Source of the DNA: Opitutia bacterium
Lineage (GTDB): Bacteria; Verrucomicrobiota; Verrucomicrobiia; Opitutales; Opitutaceae
DNA: 64,000 nucleotides
NCBI GenBank assembly: GCA_016190985.1
Contig: JACPPI010000007.1
Span: 1 to 64,000 of the forward strand
Direction: 5' to 3'
Positions 22,218 through 30,756 of this stretch are shown here, in pieces (the first letter of the stretch is position 1; every line of letters starts with the position of its first letter). The notes under the pieces were generated by a model. The model ran no database searches. It was not told the origin of the DNA and saw only the letters and a list, made by a program, of their open reading frames with translations. A program made the translations under genes and the position numbers.

Positions 22218-22910
22218 ATGCTCATCTCCGAGATCTTCCATTCCCTCCAGGGCGAAGGCGAGCTGACCGGCGTGCCGTCGGTCTTCGTGCGCACGAGCGG
22301 CTGCAACCTGCGGTGCAACTGGTGTGACACGCCCTACGCCTCCTGGCAACCCGAGGGCCGGCCGATGGATGTGGACGAGATCCTGGCCGAGGTGCGCCGG
22401 CATCCGGCGCGGCACGTCGTTCTGACCGGCGGGGAGCCGATGATAGCCCCGGAAATCCGCGAGCTGGCCGCGGCGCTGGAAAAATCCGGCCACCATCTCA
22501 CCATCGAGACGGCGGCGACCGTCGCGCCCGACGGCATCGCCTGCGACCTGGCGTCGCTCAGCCCGAAGCTGAGGAACTCCGCGCCGGACGCGCGGCTCGA
22601 CGACACGTGGCGGAAGAAACACGAACAGCTCCGCTGGCAGCCGGAGGTCGTGAAGGCGTGGTTGGGCGGTTATGGCTATCAGCTGAAGTTTGTCGTCGCG
22701 CAGCCGGCGGATGTGGATGAGATTGAGGCGATGCTCGCTTCACTCGGACAGGAAATCCCCCCCGCCAAGGTGCTGCTCATGCCCGAGGGCACGACGGTCG
22801 AGGCCCTGCGCGCCAAGGCCGGGTGGTTGGGCGAGCTGTGCAAGGCGCGCGGCTACCGTTACGCGCCGCGGCTGCACATCGAGCTCTACGGCAACCGGCG
22901 CGGCACATGA
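22218..22910 (+). CDS. queE: 7-carboxy-7-deazaguanine synthase (radical SAM)
   Basis: The 230-residue protein starts LISEIFHSLQGEGELTGVPS and has the radical-SAM cluster motif as CNLRCNWC (CxxxCxxC), followed by VVLTGGEPMI. The HIELYGN ending is also typical. QueE rearranges 6-carboxytetrahydropterin to 7-carboxy-7-deazaguanine, the substrate of QueC encoded just upstream. A small-protein regulation role known for E. coli QueE is not implied here. The stop overlaps the next start as ATGA. Confidence 0.94.
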   Translation: MLISEIFHSLQGEGELTGVPSVFVRTSGCNLRCNWCDTPYASWQPEGRPMDVDEILAEVRRHPARHVVLTGGEPMIAPEIRELAAALEKSGHHLTIETAATVAPDGIACDLASLSPKLRNSAPDARLDDTWRKKHEQLRWQPEVVKAWLGGYGYQLKFVVAQPADVDEIEAMLASLGQEIPPAKVLLMPEGTTVEALRAKAGWLGELCKARGYRYAPRLHIELYGNRRGT

Positions 22911-23551
22911 AAATAAGCCTGATCCCCCGCCTCGGGCCGGCGAAAAAACTGTCGGAGGAGCTGATCGAGCTGCGCCAGCGGGTGGCGGAGCGCGCCGTCA
23001 CCATCCGGGAGCTGCTCTACGTCCTGAAGGGGCGGGCCTACATGTTGCTGGTGATCCTGCTCACCCTGCCCTTCCTCCTGCCCTTGCCGCTGCCGGGCCT
23101 GTCCACGCCGTTCGGCCTGGCGATCATGTTGATCTGCCTGCGGCTGGCGTTGGGGCAAAGGCCGTGGCTGCCCAAGAGCATCCAGCGCCGGGAGCTGCCG
23201 CCGGGCTTCATCCCGCGCCTGCTCGACCTGGCGGCCCGGATCATCGGCTGGCTGGAACGCGTGCTCCGGCCCCGTTGGTTGGTGCTCACCGAGCACGGAC
23301 TGATCCGGCAGCTGCATGCGATCATGATGGTGGCGGCGGCGGTCATCCTGCTGCTGCCGCTGCCGATCCCCTTTTCCAACAGCCTGCCCGGCTGGTCGAT
23401 TCTGCTCCTCGCCAGCGGCCTGCTGGAACGCGACGGCCGGGCGATCGTGTTCGGTTACCTGATGTTTGCCCTCAGCGTGGTCTACCTGTGGCTGTTCGGC
23501 GAGGCGGCGCAGCACCTGGTGGAAGCGGCCCTGGCGAGGTGGCGGGCCTAG
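22907..23551 (+). CDS. ExoD-family (exopolysaccharide synthesis) membrane protein
   Basis: The 214-residue product has a short soluble N-terminus (KKLSEELIELRQRV) then hydrophobic segments with LTLPFLLPLPLPGLSTPFGLAI and a second similar stretch LLLPLPIPFSNSLPGWSILL. This duplicated proline-rich pattern is the hallmark of the ExoD family, named from Rhizobium exopolysaccharide and alkali-tolerance mutants. The biochemical role is unknown. It is translationally coupled to queE, though no functional link is evident. Its stop overlaps, in CTAG, the stop of the convergent SbtB-like gene. Confidence 0.85.
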   Translation: MKISLIPRLGPAKKLSEELIELRQRVAERAVTIRELLYVLKGRAYMLLVILLTLPFLLPLPLPGLSTPFGLAIMLICLRLALGQRPWLPKSIQRRELPPGFIPRLLDLAARIIGWLERVLRPRWLVLTEHGLIRQLHAIMMVAAAVILLLPLPIPFSNSLPGWSILLLASGLLERDGRAIVFGYLMFALSVVYLWLFGEAAQHLVEAALARWRA

Positions 23552-23835
23552 AACTTGCCCGGGCGCAGCACCTGCACGTCGGCGGCGAACGCGATCATGC
23601 CGTAGCGCGGAAACAGCTCGCGCTCCAGCCGCTCCAGCAGCGCGGCGGCCACCTCCGGGCGCACGATGACCTCGATCTGGATGTTGCTGAACTCCGGGAT
23701 GTCCGCCGGCCGGCCGCCGCGCCGGCCCTCGCCCTCCACGGCAAAAAGGGTCCAGCCGCGCGCGCCGGCGGCGCGCAGCAGATCCAGGACGGGTTCGCGG
23801 GCAAATGCCTCGCAGACGATCGTGACGAGTTTCAT
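23548..23835 (-). CDS. PII-like regulatory protein, SbtB type
   Basis: The 95-residue protein starts MKLVTIVCEAFAREPVLDLL and has the PII-like ferredoxin fold order, with a glycine- and arginine-rich T-loop (GEGRRGGRPADIPEFSNI) followed by IQIEVIVRPEVAAALLERL. It lies 20 bases after an SbtA-type bicarbonate transporter gene, exactly where SbtB regulators occur. SbtB proteins bind adenine nucleotides (AMP, cAMP) and gate SbtA. It lacks the CGPxGC C-terminal redox loop of cyanobacterial SbtB. The ATG at 23835 gives the expected N-terminus; the longer frame adds an unrelated sequence. Confidence 0.82.
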   Translation of the reverse strand: MKLVTIVCEAFAREPVLDLLRAAGARGWTLFAVEGEGRRGGRPADIPEFSNIQIEVIVRPEVAAALLERLERELFPRYGMIAFAADVQVLRPGKF

Positions 23836-23855
23836 GGGATGCAGGGCCATGGGAA

Positions 23856-24836
23856 TCAGGAGTGGAGCCAGCGGGCGACCGCCAGGCAATAGGGGATGCC
23901 GAGGGTGAGGTTGAAGGGGAACGTGATCGCGAGGGAGGCGGTGAGATAAAGCGTGGGGTTGGCCTCCGGGATGGCGACGCGGATGGCGGCGGGAGCCGCG
24001 ATATACGACGCGCTGGCGGCGAGCACACCCAGCAGGGTGGCGCCGCCCACGCTCAGGCCGGTGGCATGCCCCACCGCGACGCCGAGCGCGCCGTTCAGCA
24101 GCGGGACGAGGATGCCGAAGCCGATCAGAAACGCGCCCACCTTGCGGAGATCGCCGAGGCGCCGGCCCGCGACGATGCCCATTTCCAACAGGAACAGGGC
24201 GAGCACGCCCTGGAAGGGCGTGACGAAAAAGGGCGCGACCTTCTCCATGCCCGCGCCGCCGCTGACAAAGCCGATCAGCAGCGAGCCGACGAGCAGCAGC
24301 ACGCTCCGGCCGAGCAGCGCCTCATGCGCGGCGGACCTGACTGCCGGGAAGACCGCCTCGTCCGTCCGGCGGGTCGCGAGCTTGCACAGGACGATGCCGA
24401 CCAAAATGGCGGGGGACTCCATGATCGCCAGAAAAGCCGTGGCGTAATTCTCGAACGGCAGGCCGATGGACAACAGGTAGTTGGTGGCGGCGATGAAGGT
24501 GACGGCGCTGACCGAGCCGTAGTGCGCGGCGATCGCCGCCGCGTCGGCCGCCGGCAGTCCGCCCGCCCATCGCAGCACCGGATAGGTCCAGAAAGGGATG
24601 AGCGCGCCCAGCAACAGGGCGGCCAGGCCGGGCAGCCAGATGGTGCCCAGGCCGGCGTTGGAAATCGCCACCCCGCCCTTGAAGCCGATCGCCACCAGCA
24701 GATAGATGGTGAGGCCGAGGTAGAGGGGCTCGGGGAACTTCAGGTCGCTCCTGACGAGCGCCGCAAACACCCCGAGGGCGAAAAACAGCACCGCCGGCGA
24801 AAGCAGGTTGGCGCGGACGGCGTCGAGGATCTCCAT
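23856..24836 (-). CDS. Sodium-dependent bicarbonate transporter, SbtA family
   Basis: The 326-residue membrane protein has about ten hydrophobic segments. LFFALGVFAALVRSDLKFPEPLYLGLTIYLL-type N-terminal sequence, HYGSVSAVTFIAATNYL and FLLEMGIVAGRRLGDLRKVG are signatures of SbtA. It should bring in bicarbonate with sodium, and the SbtB-like gene next to it supports the call. Outside cyanobacteria such transporters supply bicarbonate for carboxylases or pH balance. It belongs to a leftward operon with a voltage-gated channel (12 bases upstream) and TerC. Confidence 0.88.
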   Translation of the reverse strand: MEILDAVRANLLSPAVLFFALGVFAALVRSDLKFPEPLYLGLTIYLLVAIGFKGGVAISNAGLGTIWLPGLAALLLGALIPFWTYPVLRWAGGLPAADAAAIAAHYGSVSAVTFIAATNYLLSIGLPFENYATAFLAIMESPAILVGIVLCKLATRRTDEAVFPAVRSAAHEALLGRSVLLLVGSLLIGFVSGGAGMEKVAPFFVTPFQGVLALFLLEMGIVAGRRLGDLRKVGAFLIGFGILVPLLNGALGVAVGHATGLSVGGATLLGVLAASASYIAAPAAIRVAIPEANPTLYLTASLAITFPFNLTLGIPYCLAVARWLHS

Positions 24837-24848
24837 GAACAGGCGAGG

Positions 24849-25706
24849 CTATTCGCGCGGGCGCGCGCCGGTCAATGGCGGAGGGTTCCGCAATTGGGCG
24901 CGAATGTGCGCGATCTGCTGCTCCAGTTTCACCAGCTCGGCTTCGAGCGCCGATCCGGGGGCCGCGGGCGATCGGTGAGCCGGCGCATCCGCCTCCAGCT
25001 CCGCATGCATCTCCGCCATGCTGTTCATGATGATGCCGATGAAAAGATTGAGGATGATCATCGTGCCGAAAACGATAAAGCTGATGAAATATCCCGCCAC
25101 GAGCAGCGGGGGCGCGGCGCCGAGCGCGCGATTGAAGATGTCGCCCCAGTTGTCGAGCGTCACGACCCGGAAAAGGGACAGCAAGGCGGTGGCGAGATTG
25201 CCAAAATCGCCGCCGGCCCCGCTTCCGAACAGATGCACCCCGGCCACGGCGTAGATATAGAAGAGCAGCCCGAGCAGCAGGCTCACATAGCCCATCGCGG
25301 AGAGGCTCTTGAGCAGCGCGCCGACCAGCAACTGGAGCTTGGGCAGGGCATGCACCAGCCGCATGAGCCGCAAGACCCGGGCCAGGCGCAGGACCGAGGC
25401 GAAGGGGCCGCCGACGGGCAGCAGGCACGCCGCCACGATCAGGCAGTCGAACACGTTCCAGCCGTCGGCGAAGTAGGCCAGCGGCCGGCGGCCGTGGGCG
25501 GCCACGCGCAGGCCGATCTCCACGACAAAAAAGCCGAGCACAGCCCGGTCGAGAAGGCTGATCCAGTGGCCGTGCCGTGCCATCAGGGGCGCGCTGGTTT
25601 CCAGGCCCGCCAGCGTCCCGGCCAGCACGATCATGCCGATGACCATCCCCGGGAAAACCCGGTGCCCGACCACGCGGCCCGCAAAACATGTCAGATCGGA
25701 AGTCAC
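24849..25706 (-). CDS. Single-domain voltage-gated cation channel (NaChBac/NavAb type)
   Basis: The 285-residue protein has six hydrophobic segments in the order S1-S6. S4 is RLARVLRLMRLV, with arginines every third residue. The pore loop is FRVVTLDNWGDIF, equivalent to the TLESWAS filter of NaChBac. S6 ends IILNLFIGIIMNSMAEMH and is followed by a coiled-coil (ALEAELVKLEQQIAHIRAQL), as in bacterial sodium channels. The filter has two aspartates where sodium channels have Glu and Ser, so calcium or mixed permeability is possible. The GTG start overlaps the terC stop by four bases. Confidence 0.9.
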   Translation of the reverse strand: MTSDLTCFAGRVVGHRVFPGMVIGMIVLAGTLAGLETSAPLMARHGHWISLLDRAVLGFFVVEIGLRVAAHGRRPLAYFADGWNVFDCLIVAACLLPVGGPFASVLRLARVLRLMRLVHALPKLQLLVGALLKSLSAMGYVSLLLGLLFYIYAVAGVHLFGSGAGGDFGNLATALLSLFRVVTLDNWGDIFNRALGAAPPLLVAGYFISFIVFGTMIILNLFIGIIMNSMAEMHAELEADAPAHRSPAAPGSALEAELVKLEQQIAHIRAQLRNPPPLTGARPRE

Positions 25707-26716
25707 GCCTTGGGCTGGGGGGCCGGAGCCGACTTGCGGAGCGAGACCGCGATCGCCGAGCCCAGCACCGCGGCAATGATGCCCAGCGACCAGCTGATCG
25801 GGAACTTGCCGCCGAAGGCCTCGTTCAGCCAGACCATCTTGAGTCCCACGAAGACCAGCACGACGCCCAGGCCGTATTTCAGGAAGCGGAACTTGTGCAT
25901 GACGCCGGCCAGCAGGAAAAAGAGCGAGCGCAGCCCCAGGATCGCAAAGGCGTTGGAGGTGAAAACGATCAGCGGCTCGCGCGTGAGGGCGAAGATCGCC
26001 GGGACGGAGTCGACGGCAAAGACGATGTCGCTGATCTCGATGAACACCAGGCACACGAGCAGCGGGGTGGCGTGCCAGATTCCGTTCAGGCGCACGAGGA
26101 ACTTGTCGCCGTGCATCCCGGGCGTCACCGGCATCAGGCGGCGGAGCAGGCGCAGGACGGGATTTTTTTCCGGCTCGATCGGTTTTTCCGGGGCGAACAG
26201 GATCTTGATGCCCGTCAGGATGAGAAACCCGCCAAAGAGCAGGATGACCCAGTGAAACTGCATCAGCAGCGCCCCGAGCGAGATGAACAGGGCCCGGAAC
26301 ACCAGGGCGCCGAGAATGCCGTAGAACAGGACGCGGTGCTGGTATTGCGGCGGCACGGCAAAGTAGCCCAGGACGACGACAAAGACAAAGATGTTGTCCA
26401 CCGACAGGGACGCCTCGATGACGTAGCCGACGAGAAATTCCAGGGCCGTCTGCTTCGCCAGCGCCGCGTGGTCCAGCCCGATCAGGCGGGGATCCAGCGG
26501 CAGCTTCCACTGCGCGTAGAAGTAAAGCCCGGCGCAGAACGCCAGGGCCAGGCTGATCCAGACCAGCGTCCAGGCGAAGGCCTCCTTGACGCTCACGGCG
26601 TGCGCCTTGCGGTGAAAGACGCCGAGGTCGAGGGCCAGCATGCCCAGCACGAAGAGCAGGAAGGCCGAGTAGAACCACCAGTAGTCGGCGAAGGGAAAAA
26701 GCGGAATGTGCGGCAT
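25703..26716 (-). CDS. TerC/Alx family membrane protein
   Basis: The 337-residue product has about nine hydrophobic segments and the two TerC signatures with paired acids: EASLSVDNIFVFVVVL and FIEISDIVFAVDSVPAI. The TerC family (tellurite resistance TerC, E. coli Alx) is now linked to manganese export, and alx is induced by alkali. The ATG at 26716 matches the usual N-terminus. It heads an operon with the channel, SbtA and SbtB. A conserved 50-base motif lies 26 bases upstream and recurs upstream of the YkvA-like gene. No yybP-ykoY riboswitch was recognised. Confidence 0.92.
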   Translation of the reverse strand: MPHIPLFPFADYWWFYSAFLLFVLGMLALDLGVFHRKAHAVSVKEAFAWTLVWISLALAFCAGLYFYAQWKLPLDPRLIGLDHAALAKQTALEFLVGYVIEASLSVDNIFVFVVVLGYFAVPPQYQHRVLFYGILGALVFRALFISLGALLMQFHWVILLFGGFLILTGIKILFAPEKPIEPEKNPVLRLLRRLMPVTPGMHGDKFLVRLNGIWHATPLLVCLVFIEISDIVFAVDSVPAIFALTREPLIVFTSNAFAILGLRSLFFLLAGVMHKFRFLKYGLGVVLVFVGLKMVWLNEAFGGKFPISWSLGIIAAVLGSAIAVSLRKSAPAPQPKA

Positions 26717-26741
26717 GTCGGGCGCCAAGGAGCCCGCCTTT

Positions 26742-26793
26742 GCGCCCGACCACAAGCCGGACCGGATTGGAAATCCGCGCCGAGTTTCCACGG
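26742..26793 (-). promoter_or_regulatory. Conserved leader motif upstream of terC, copy 1
   Basis: In the sense direction the motif reads TGGAAACTC, a hairpin CGGATT-TCC-AATCCG and GTCCGGCTTGTGGTC. It ends about 26 bases before the TerC start. A second copy with about 80 percent identity ends about 31 bases before the YkvA-like start. The shared position suggests a leader RNA or operator; a plain interspersed repeat is the alternative. Confidence 0.5.
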
Positions 26794-26885
26794 CCGTGGC
26801 AAGGCTGTTTCCGCAGGCGATCCGCTGGGCGCGGGAACCTGGCCGGCCTGCGGACCCGGCCGCAAGAGGCCCCCGCCGGATGAAC

Positions 26886-27326
26886 TCAGGATTCCAGGGG
26901 CCACGGCCGCCCATGGGCGGCCCAGTGCGCGCGCAGATCGTGCAGGTTGCGGTTGAACGCGGCTTCGATGAGCAAGGCGTCGTCCAGCAGACCGATCTCC
27001 GGAACGCTGTCCGGGATGAGGTCGTGGCCATGGAGGAGGTAGAAGAGCACAAAGGCCGCTTCACGCTGGGCCTGGGTGTTGGCGGCGGCGGGCGTCTCTT
27101 TCAGGAAAAGCGCGAGGATCTCGACCCGCTGGCGCAAACGACGGGATGCGCCGAGCGGAGCCACTTTCCGCCGGACTTCGGGCAGGATAAACCGGAAACC
27201 GGCCAGGTCGGCCGGGCTCACGCAGTCCGCCCCCCGGGCGACATGCTCGGACGTGCTCGCGGCCGGACCGGCGCCAAGCATTTTGGCGAGATAGTGGCTG
27301 ACGGACGAAGAAAGGTGCTCGTGCAT
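26886..27326 (-). CDS. YkvA/DUF1232-domain protein
   Basis: The 146-residue protein contains FVLFYLLHGHDLIPDSVPEI followed by GLLDDALLIEAAFNRN. This is the DUF1232 (YkvA) motif, usually DLIPDxIPxxGxLDD. Family members are small, often membrane-associated and of unknown function. The N-terminal half (SHYLAKMLGAG, LAGFRFILPEVRRKV) has no recognised domain. The ATG at 27326 is chosen over an upstream one inside repeat-like sequence. It is 170 bases upstream of terC on the same strand. Confidence 0.75.
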   Translation of the reverse strand: MHEHLSSSVSHYLAKMLGAGPAASTSEHVARGADCVSPADLAGFRFILPEVRRKVAPLGASRRLRQRVEILALFLKETPAAANTQAQREAAFVLFYLLHGHDLIPDSVPEIGLLDDALLIEAAFNRNLHDLRAHWAAHGRPWPLES

Positions 27327-27356
27327 GATGGTTGAAACGCCACACCCAATCACCAA

Positions 27357-27407
27357 ACGCGCGGACAACAAGCCGGACTGGATTGCAATTCCGCACGGAG
27401 TTTCCAG
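27357..27407 (-). promoter_or_regulatory. Conserved leader motif upstream of the YkvA-like gene, copy 2
   Basis: The sense strand reads TGGAAACTCCGTGCGGAA, TTGCAATCCAGTCCGGC and TTGTTGTCC. It aligns with the terC copy over about 48 bases. The region between the quinone oxidoreductase stop and the YkvA-like start holds nothing else recognisable. Confidence 0.5.
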
Positions 27408-27425
27408 CCGCCCCTCGGCCCGTCG

Positions 27426-28421
27426 TCAGCAGGCCAGCACCAGCTTGCCGAATTGCGCCCCGGCCTCCATGTGGCGCAGGGCGGCGTCGGCGCGGTCGAG
27501 CGGGAACACCTTGTCCACCACCGGAACGATCCGGTGGGTCTCGACAAACCGGGTCATCCCGGCGAAGTCCGCCGGCGAGCCCATCGTCGTGCCGAGAAGA
27601 TTGATCTGGCGAAAGAAACATTTGCGCAGGTCGAGCGCCTTGGGATTGCCGGTGGTGGCGCCGAAGAAGACGAGACGGCCGCCGGGAGCGGTCAGATCGA
27701 TCAGCTTGGCGAAACCGTCGCCACCGGCGCTGTCGACAATCGCGTCGAAACGCCCGGCCGCCTTTTGCAAGGCCTCGGCCCAGTCGGCGTCGCGATAGTT
27801 CACGCCGCCGCGCACGCCGAGGGTCTGCGCGCGCGCGCGCTTGTCCGCCGAGCCTGAGGTCACCCACACCTCCGCGCCCGCCGCGACGGCGAATTGCAGG
27901 GCGAACAGCGCCGCGCCGCCCCCGACGCCGGTGACGAGCACGCGCTCGCCGGCCTTGAGCTGCGCGCGGGTGAAGAGCGCGCGCCACGCCGTGAGCCCGG
28001 CCAGCGGCAACGCGGCGGCCTGCTCCCACGTGAGGTGGGCGGGCTTGGGCGCGAGGTTGGCGACCGGGATTGAAACCTGCTCGGCGAAGGTGCCGTGATC
28101 CGGCAAGCCGAGAATGCGGTAGGCCGGGCCCTGCGCCCGCGGGTCGTCACCCCAGTCGAGCGATGGGTTGATGATGACCTCGCGCCTCACCCAGGATTGG
28201 TCGGCGGGCGAGCCGACCGAGGTCACGACGCCCGCGCCGTCCGAACCAAGGGTGATGGGCAGCCTGATGTTCGGATAAAGCCCGAGCTGGGTCCAGAGGT
28301 CACGGTGGTTGAGCGCGGCGGCCTTGAGCCGCACCACGGCCTGGCCGGGCGCGGCGACCAGGTCGGGAGCCTCGCAGGTTTCGAGCGGGCTTTTGACCGC
28401 CGTGAGGACTGTGGCTTTCAT
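27426..28421 (-). CDS. Zinc-binding-type alcohol dehydrogenase / quinone oxidoreductase (MDR family)
   Basis: The 331-residue protein is a medium-chain dehydrogenase. NHRDLWTQLGLYP, LGSDGAGVV, the AAALPLAGLTAWRAL helix and the NADPH site VTGVGGGAALFALQFA are in the usual order. It lacks the catalytic-zinc Cys/His set and the four-cysteine structural lobe, so it resembles quinone oxidoreductases rather than true alcohol dehydrogenases. Substrate is unknown. It starts with ATG just after the small Feo-associated gene, 10 bases away and on the same strand. Confidence 0.85.
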   Translation of the reverse strand: MKATVLTAVKSPLETCEAPDLVAAPGQAVVRLKAAALNHRDLWTQLGLYPNIRLPITLGSDGAGVVTSVGSPADQSWVRREVIINPSLDWGDDPRAQGPAYRILGLPDHGTFAEQVSIPVANLAPKPAHLTWEQAAALPLAGLTAWRALFTRAQLKAGERVLVTGVGGGAALFALQFAVAAGAEVWVTSGSADKRARAQTLGVRGGVNYRDADWAEALQKAAGRFDAIVDSAGGDGFAKLIDLTAPGGRLVFFGATTGNPKALDLRKCFFRQINLLGTTMGSPADFAGMTRFVETHRIVPVVDKVFPLDRADAALRHMEAGAQFGKLVLAC

Positions 28422-28431
28422 GTCTGTGGCG

Positions 28432-28602
28432 TCAGGGTTTGCGCAATTTCGACTGTAGTTTCCTGATCTCCGGGCTGACGGCGGAGCAGCTTTCATTGCC
28501 GCAGCCGGGCGACTTCTTTTTGCCGAACCAGGAGCGCAGCAGCAGCGCCGCCGCGACGGCGACAATGAGGAGCGTGATAACGGTTTGGAGAGCGGCGGAC
28601 AT
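28432..28602 (-). CDS. FeoB-associated Cys-rich membrane protein
   Basis: This 56-residue protein has one transmembrane helix (VITLLIVAVAAALLL) followed by KKKSPGCGNESCS, a GCGxxxC cysteine pair in a basic region, and a charged tail. That layout is the FeoB-associated Cys-rich membrane protein family. It starts 3 bases after the feoB stop on the same strand, which supports the call. Its role in ferrous iron uptake is not established; the cysteines may bind iron or sense redox state. Confidence 0.82.
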   Translation of the reverse strand: MSAALQTVITLLIVAVAAALLLRSWFGKKKSPGCGNESCSAVSPEIRKLQSKLRKP

Positions 28603-28605
28603 GGT

Positions 28606-30756
28606 TCAGTAACCCAGCGCGCGGCCGGCTTGGTAGAAGGCGAAGCAGACAAGCCAGGCGGTGCCGGTCATGTAGGCGATCTGGAACAGCGGCCAGCGCC
28701 ACGAGTTTGTTTCACGTTTCACGACGGCAACCGTGCTCATGCACTGCATGGCGAAAACGTAATACACCATGAGCACAAGGCAAACGAGCGGCGTGAACAG
28801 CGGGGCGCCGTCCGGCCAGCGGGCCTGGCGCAGGGCGGTGCGGACGGGCGTGACATCGGCCCGTTTCCCTCCTTGGAAATTTTCCACGCTGAAGACGACG
28901 GCGGTGGAGCTGACAAATACTTCCCGGGCGGCGAAGGAGGTGACAAGCCCGATGCCGATGCGCCAGTCGAAGCCGAGCGGCTTGATCACCGGCTCGAGCG
29001 CGTGGCCGGCGCGCCCGGCGAAACTTTGGGCGATCTGTTCCGTGGCCGTGGCGGCGGAATCGGGATGCTTCGGGTGGGTGGTGAGGAACCAGAGCACGAT
29101 GGAGATGCCGAGGATGATGGTGCCGGCGTTTTTCAGGAACAACCAGCCGCGCTCGACCATCTGGCGGACGATGTCCTTGAAATGCGGCGGCTGGTAGGGC
29201 GGCAGCTCCATGATCATATGCGGCGGGGCGCCCTGGAGGAGGGTGCGCTTGAACAGCCACGCGAAGAAAAAGGCCCCGCCTGTGCCGAGCGCATACATCA
29301 GGAGCATGATGCCGGCCTTGGTCGTCGCGGGGATGGTGTCGCCCGGCAGCAGGGTGGCGATCATCAGCAGGTAGACGGGCAGCCGGGCGGAACAACTCAT
29401 CAACGGGGCGACCAGGATGGTGACGAGGCGGTCGCGGGCGTTCTCGATGGTGCGCGTGGCCATGATGCCGGGGATGGCGCAGGCGTAGGAGCCGAGCAGC
29501 GGGATGAAGGAGCGGCCGTTGAGGCCGACCTTGCTCATGGGCCGGTCCATGATGAAGGCGGCGCGCGCCATGTAGCCCGTGCTTTCGAGAAGGCCGACGA
29601 AGAAAAAGAGGATGAGGATCTGCGGCAGAAAAACGACGATGCCCCCCACCCCGCCGATGACGCCATCCGTCAGCAGGTCGCGCAGGTCGCCGGGAGCCAT
29701 CCCGCCCTTCACCCAGCCGCCGAAGGCGGCGACCTGGCCGTCGATGAAGTTCATTGGCGCCTCGGCGAGCGAGAAGATGGAATAGAACAACGCGGCCATG
29801 ATCGCGCCGAACACGGCCCAGCCCCAGATCGAGTGGCAGAGCACGGCGTCGATCCGGTCGGAGCGCGAGGGCCCCGAGTCGCGGGTGCGGCGGACGACAT
29901 CGCGGCAGAGCAGCCCGATGGCGTCGTAGCGGCTGCGGACGAGCGCGGCGGACCAATCGGCGCCCCCGCCGGCCCAGCGTTGTCGCCAGGTGCCGAGAAT
30001 CTCGTGGGTGCGGGGGCTGAGGGGCTTGGAGCCGGCGACCCGCACGGTGTCAAAGTCCGTCAGCAGCAGCAGCGCCTCGGCGCGGGCGACGAGCGCGGTG
30101 CGGGCGTCGTTTTGCGTGAGCGAGGCCTGAAGCTCGGCGACCGCCGGGGCGATCGGGCCGGGCACATCCCAGCGGTGGCGCGCCAGCGGCAGCTCGATGC
30201 GGCTCAGGGCGAGCTTCAGCTCGACAAGGCCCTTGCCGTGAACGGCCTCGCACGCGACGACCGGCACGCCGAGCGCCTTTTCCAGCGCGGCGGCGGACAC
30301 CTTCATGCCGGCGGCGGCGGCCATATCCATCATGTTGAGCGCGATGATGACCGGCCGCCCGAGGTCGAGGATCTGGTGGACGAGGTAGAGGTTGCGCTCA
30401 AGATTGGAGGCATCGACGACGCAGATGAGGCGGTCGGGCTGCGGCGTGTCCGCGCGGCGGCCGAGGAGCACATCGCGCAGCACCGCCTCGTCGGGCGAGC
30501 GCGCCGCCAGCGAATAGGCGCCGGGCAGGTCGATGATCTCGATGGGCCGGCCGTGTTGCGACCAGGTGATGCCGATCTTTTTCTCGACGGTGACGCCCGG
30601 GTAGTTGCCGACCTTCTGGCGGAGTCCGGTCAGCGCGTTGAAGAGCGTGGTCTTGCCGGAGTTCGGGTTGCCGACGATCGCATAGACCGGCGTCCGGTCC
30701 GGTGCCGCGACCGGACGCTTGCGCCCGGTCAGGGTTATATGGGCGGGCAGTTTCAC
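28606..30756 (-). CDS. feoB: Ferrous iron transporter B
   Basis: The 716-residue protein has an N-terminal G domain (G1 GNPNSGKTTLFNALTG, G2 region NYPGVTVEKK, G3 DLPGAYSL, and a G4-like NMMD). A helical domain follows, then a polytopic membrane domain with two Gate-type repeats, including LPVYLLMIATLLPG and SFAAREVFVSSTAV. FeoB imports Fe(II) across the inner membrane. It overlaps feoA by four bases and is followed by the small Cys-rich gene, giving the order feoA-feoB-feoC-like. No convincing Fur box was found upstream of feoA. Confidence 0.96.
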   Translation of the reverse strand: MKLPAHITLTGRKRPVAAPDRTPVYAIVGNPNSGKTTLFNALTGLRQKVGNYPGVTVEKKIGITWSQHGRPIEIIDLPGAYSLAARSPDEAVLRDVLLGRRADTPQPDRLICVVDASNLERNLYLVHQILDLGRPVIIALNMMDMAAAAGMKVSAAALEKALGVPVVACEAVHGKGLVELKLALSRIELPLARHRWDVPGPIAPAVAELQASLTQNDARTALVARAEALLLLTDFDTVRVAGSKPLSPRTHEILGTWRQRWAGGGADWSAALVRSRYDAIGLLCRDVVRRTRDSGPSRSDRIDAVLCHSIWGWAVFGAIMAALFYSIFSLAEAPMNFIDGQVAAFGGWVKGGMAPGDLRDLLTDGVIGGVGGIVVFLPQILILFFFVGLLESTGYMARAAFIMDRPMSKVGLNGRSFIPLLGSYACAIPGIMATRTIENARDRLVTILVAPLMSCSARLPVYLLMIATLLPGDTIPATTKAGIMLLMYALGTGGAFFFAWLFKRTLLQGAPPHMIMELPPYQPPHFKDIVRQMVERGWLFLKNAGTIILGISIVLWFLTTHPKHPDSAATATEQIAQSFAGRAGHALEPVIKPLGFDWRIGIGLVTSFAAREVFVSSTAVVFSVENFQGGKRADVTPVRTALRQARWPDGAPLFTPLVCLVLMVYYVFAMQCMSTVAVVKRETNSWRWPLFQIAYMTGTAWLVCFAFYQAGRALGY

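Noticed and set aside
23862-26255. A 797-codon plus-strand frame across the SbtA/channel/TerC genes
   Set aside because: Composition (Gln/Arg/Asp/Gly-rich, no hydrophobic core) is that of a shadow frame, and three clear membrane protein genes lie on the other strand.
26717-26885. yybP-ykoY (manganese) riboswitch upstream of terC
   Set aside because: I could not find the conserved loops of that riboswitch; only a repeated motif specific to this locus is seen.
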